Positions 62,986-64,000 of a DNA stretch of 64,000 nucleotides are shown here, piece by piece (position 1 is the first letter of the stretch; every line of letters begins with the position of its first letter). Origin of the DNA: Thioalkalivibrio sp. ALE14 (GTDB taxonomy: Bacteria; Pseudomonadota; Gammaproteobacteria; Ectothiorhodospirales; Ectothiorhodospiraceae); assembly GCF_000376845.1 (NCBI RefSeq), contig NZ_AQXY01000029.1:248001-312000 (forward strand). Reading direction: 5' to 3'. Both the position numbers and the translations under genes were made by a program. Below the pieces are notes generated by a model. That model searched no databases and was not told the DNA's origin. It was given only the letters and a program-made list of their open reading frames with translations.

Positions 62986-63015
62986 TTGCGACCTATTAAC
63001 GCGTCGCGTTAATGT
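62986..63015 (+). promoter_or_regulatory. higBA promoter with embedded palindromic operator
   Basis: A perfect 17-bp palindrome TTAACGCG-T-CGCGTTAA (62996-63012) lies between a TTGCGA (62986-62991) and an overlapping TAATGT (63010-63015), 18 bp apart. It fits a HigA-type operator; Pseudomonas HigA is recalled to bind a TTAAC-GTTAA site. Confidence 0.55.
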
Positions 63016-63021
63016 TAACTC

Positions 63022-63306
63022 ATGATCAGGAGCTACCGAGGCAAGGACGCCGAGCAGGTAGCGCAGGGCGGGACATCTCGCCGGCTGCCGGCCGACATCG
63101 TACGCCGTGCGCGGATGCGGCTGGCACGCATCCATGCCGCCACCCAACTGGACGACCTGAAGGTTCCGTCGTCGCACCACCTGGAACGGCTCAAAGGAAA
63201 CCGGGCGGGCCAGTACAGCATCCGCATCAACGCGCAATGGCGGATCTGTTTCGAATGGCACGACGGCCATGCGTACAAGGTTGAAATCGTGGACTACCAC
63301 CGATAG
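63022..63306 (+). CDS. higB: HigB-family (RelE superfamily) toxin
   Basis: A 94-residue basic protein of the RelE/HigB fold: RLPADIVRRARMRLARIHAA, LKGNRAGQYSIRINAQWRI and FEWHDGHAYKVEIVDYH are the family segments, the last with the putative catalytic residues. HigB toxins cut mRNA on the ribosome. No Shine-Dalgarno is seen before the ATG. Pairs with the antitoxin 20 bp downstream, toxin first as usual for higBA. Confidence 0.9.
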   Translation: MIRSYRGKDAEQVAQGGTSRRLPADIVRRARMRLARIHAATQLDDLKVPSSHHLERLKGNRAGQYSIRINAQWRICFEWHDGHAYKVEIVDYHR

Positions 63307-63326
63307 GCGGGCTGCTGGAGGCGACC

Positions 63327-63626
63327 ATGAATGATGAGAATTCGCATAACCCGATCCACCCAGGGGAACACTTGGCCGAATTCCTGGAAGAGACCGGGAT
63401 CAGCCAGTATCGCCTGGCGCTGGATATCAGCGTGCCGCCCCGCCGGATCAACGAGATCGTTCGCGGCAAGCGCGCTATCACCGCGGACACAGCCCTGCGC
63501 CTGGGCCGATACTTCGGCACCTCGCCCGAGTTCTGGATGAACCTTCAGGACCACTACGAGCTGGCGTGCGCTCAGCAAGCACTGGGCAATCGGCTCGATC
63601 AGGAAGTTCGCCCGCACGTCGCCTGA
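63327..63626 (+). CDS. higA: HigA-family antitoxin (XRE helix-turn-helix)
   Basis: A 99-residue antitoxin and repressor. It begins with HPGEHLAEFLEETGISQYRLA and has the helix-turn-helix ISVPPRRINEIVRGKRAITADTALRLGRYFGTSPEFWMNLQ, a hallmark HigA sequence. It neutralises HigB and likely binds the palindrome at 62996-63012. ATG has GGAGG seven bases before. Confidence 0.93.
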   Translation: MNDENSHNPIHPGEHLAEFLEETGISQYRLALDISVPPRRINEIVRGKRAITADTALRLGRYFGTSPEFWMNLQDHYELACAQQALGNRLDQEVRPHVA

Positions 63627-63705
63627 ACGAAGGCAGCGGCCGCGCCATGCGCACCCATGAACCACTGATCAGTAATCGCGTCGTGCGCGGCGGTCACTAA
63701 CCGCT

Positions 63706-64000
63706 GTGGAAAGCATCGTGTTCACCCTGGAGATGGGGATCGTGTTCGGCCTGCTGGGGCTGACAATCCTGCTGTTCGTGACCGAGGTGATCCGGATCGA
63801 CCTGGCGGCGCTGAGCGTGCTGTTCCTGCTGGGGATGGTGGCGCTGGTGCCGGGGGTCGCCCCGATCGTCGAGGGCGAGGCGCTGTTCTCCGGCTTCGCC
63901 TCGAATGCGGTGATCGCGATCATCGCGGTGATGATCATCGGCACCGGGCTGGACCGTTCCGGGGTCATGAACCGCCTGGCCGACCTGATCCTGCGCTTTG
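63706..64000 (+). CDS. SLC13/ArsB-type transporter, 3'-truncated by window edge
   Basis: Open from a GTG at 63706 to the right edge. The start shows two hydrophobic segments (EMGIVFGLLGLTILLFVTEV, VLFLLGMVALVPGVAPIV) followed by FSGFASNAVIAIIAVMIIGTGLDRSGVM, as in SLC13 family permeases of the citrate/sulfate or TrkA-C-containing type. Substrate cannot be judged from 98 residues. The start is assigned only by frame; no good ribosome site is seen. Confidence 0.75.
   Translation, partial: MESIVFTLEMGIVFGLLGLTILLFVTEVIRIDLAALSVLFLLGMVALVPGVAPIVEGEALFSGFASNAVIAIIAVMIIGTGLDRSGVMNRLADLILRF

Overview
The window is chromosomal DNA of a high-GC gammaproteobacterium, most likely in or near the Ectothiorhodospiraceae (Thioalkalivibrio-like). 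The taxonomic call is an inference from gene order, high GC, acidic proteins, a DsrE-family protein, a fused SpmA/SpmB-like protein and a probably non-discriminating AspRS. It is mostly core genome. No prophage, CRISPR array, rRNA operon or transposase gene was seen.

Region 1 (1-9.4 kb) is mixed: a truncated alpha/beta hydrolase, a YajD-type HNH protein, a GNAT acetyltransferase with a CNNM/DUF21 membrane protein, a host-attachment-family protein, two tandem exported histidine phosphatases, an Anbu (proteasome-like) gene facing alpha-E and circularly permuted ATP-grasp genes, a small orphan gene, dispersed repeats and a PmtA-like methyltransferase.

Region 2 (9.4-18.7 kb, minus strand) is the classic RNA and translation operon tRNA-fMet-rimP-nusA-infB-rbfA-truB-rpsO-pnp, with its own promoter and two terminators ahead of rimP that look like an attenuation leader. 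Region 3 (18.7-33.8 kb, minus) is a complete 14-subunit complex I operon, nuoABCDEFGHIJKLMN plus a DUF2818 gene, with a good sigma70-type promoter. It sits between tRNA-Leu(GAG) and tRNA-fMet. Region 4 (34-45.7 kb, mostly minus) is carA-carB-greA, yhbY (plus), rlmE-ftsH-folP-glmM-tpiA-secG-tRNA-Leu, again conserved gammaproteobacterial order.

Region 5 (45.7-52.5 kb) starts with a roughly 1.15 kb gene-free stretch built around a large inverted repeat, followed by fmdB-like, DUF502, aspS, lipase, yebC, ruvC and ruvA on the minus strand. No ruvB follows ruvA in this window. Region 6 (52.7-64 kb) holds a DsrE-family protein, an SDR, the SpmAB-like membrane protein, two small orphan genes, an RND efflux pump with its adaptor, a MIF-like protein, proS, a higBA toxin-antitoxin pair with a perfect palindromic operator, and the start of an SLC13-type transporter that runs off the end.

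The least explained items are the non-coding elements: REP-like elements with GTCATTGCGAG ends, the 46.1-46.8 kb inverted repeat whose two hairpins show compensatory changes, and a roughly 160-bp palindromic element at 60.64-60.80 kb. The Anbu-ATP-grasp-alpha-E cluster is the best candidate for a poorly understood protein-based system.
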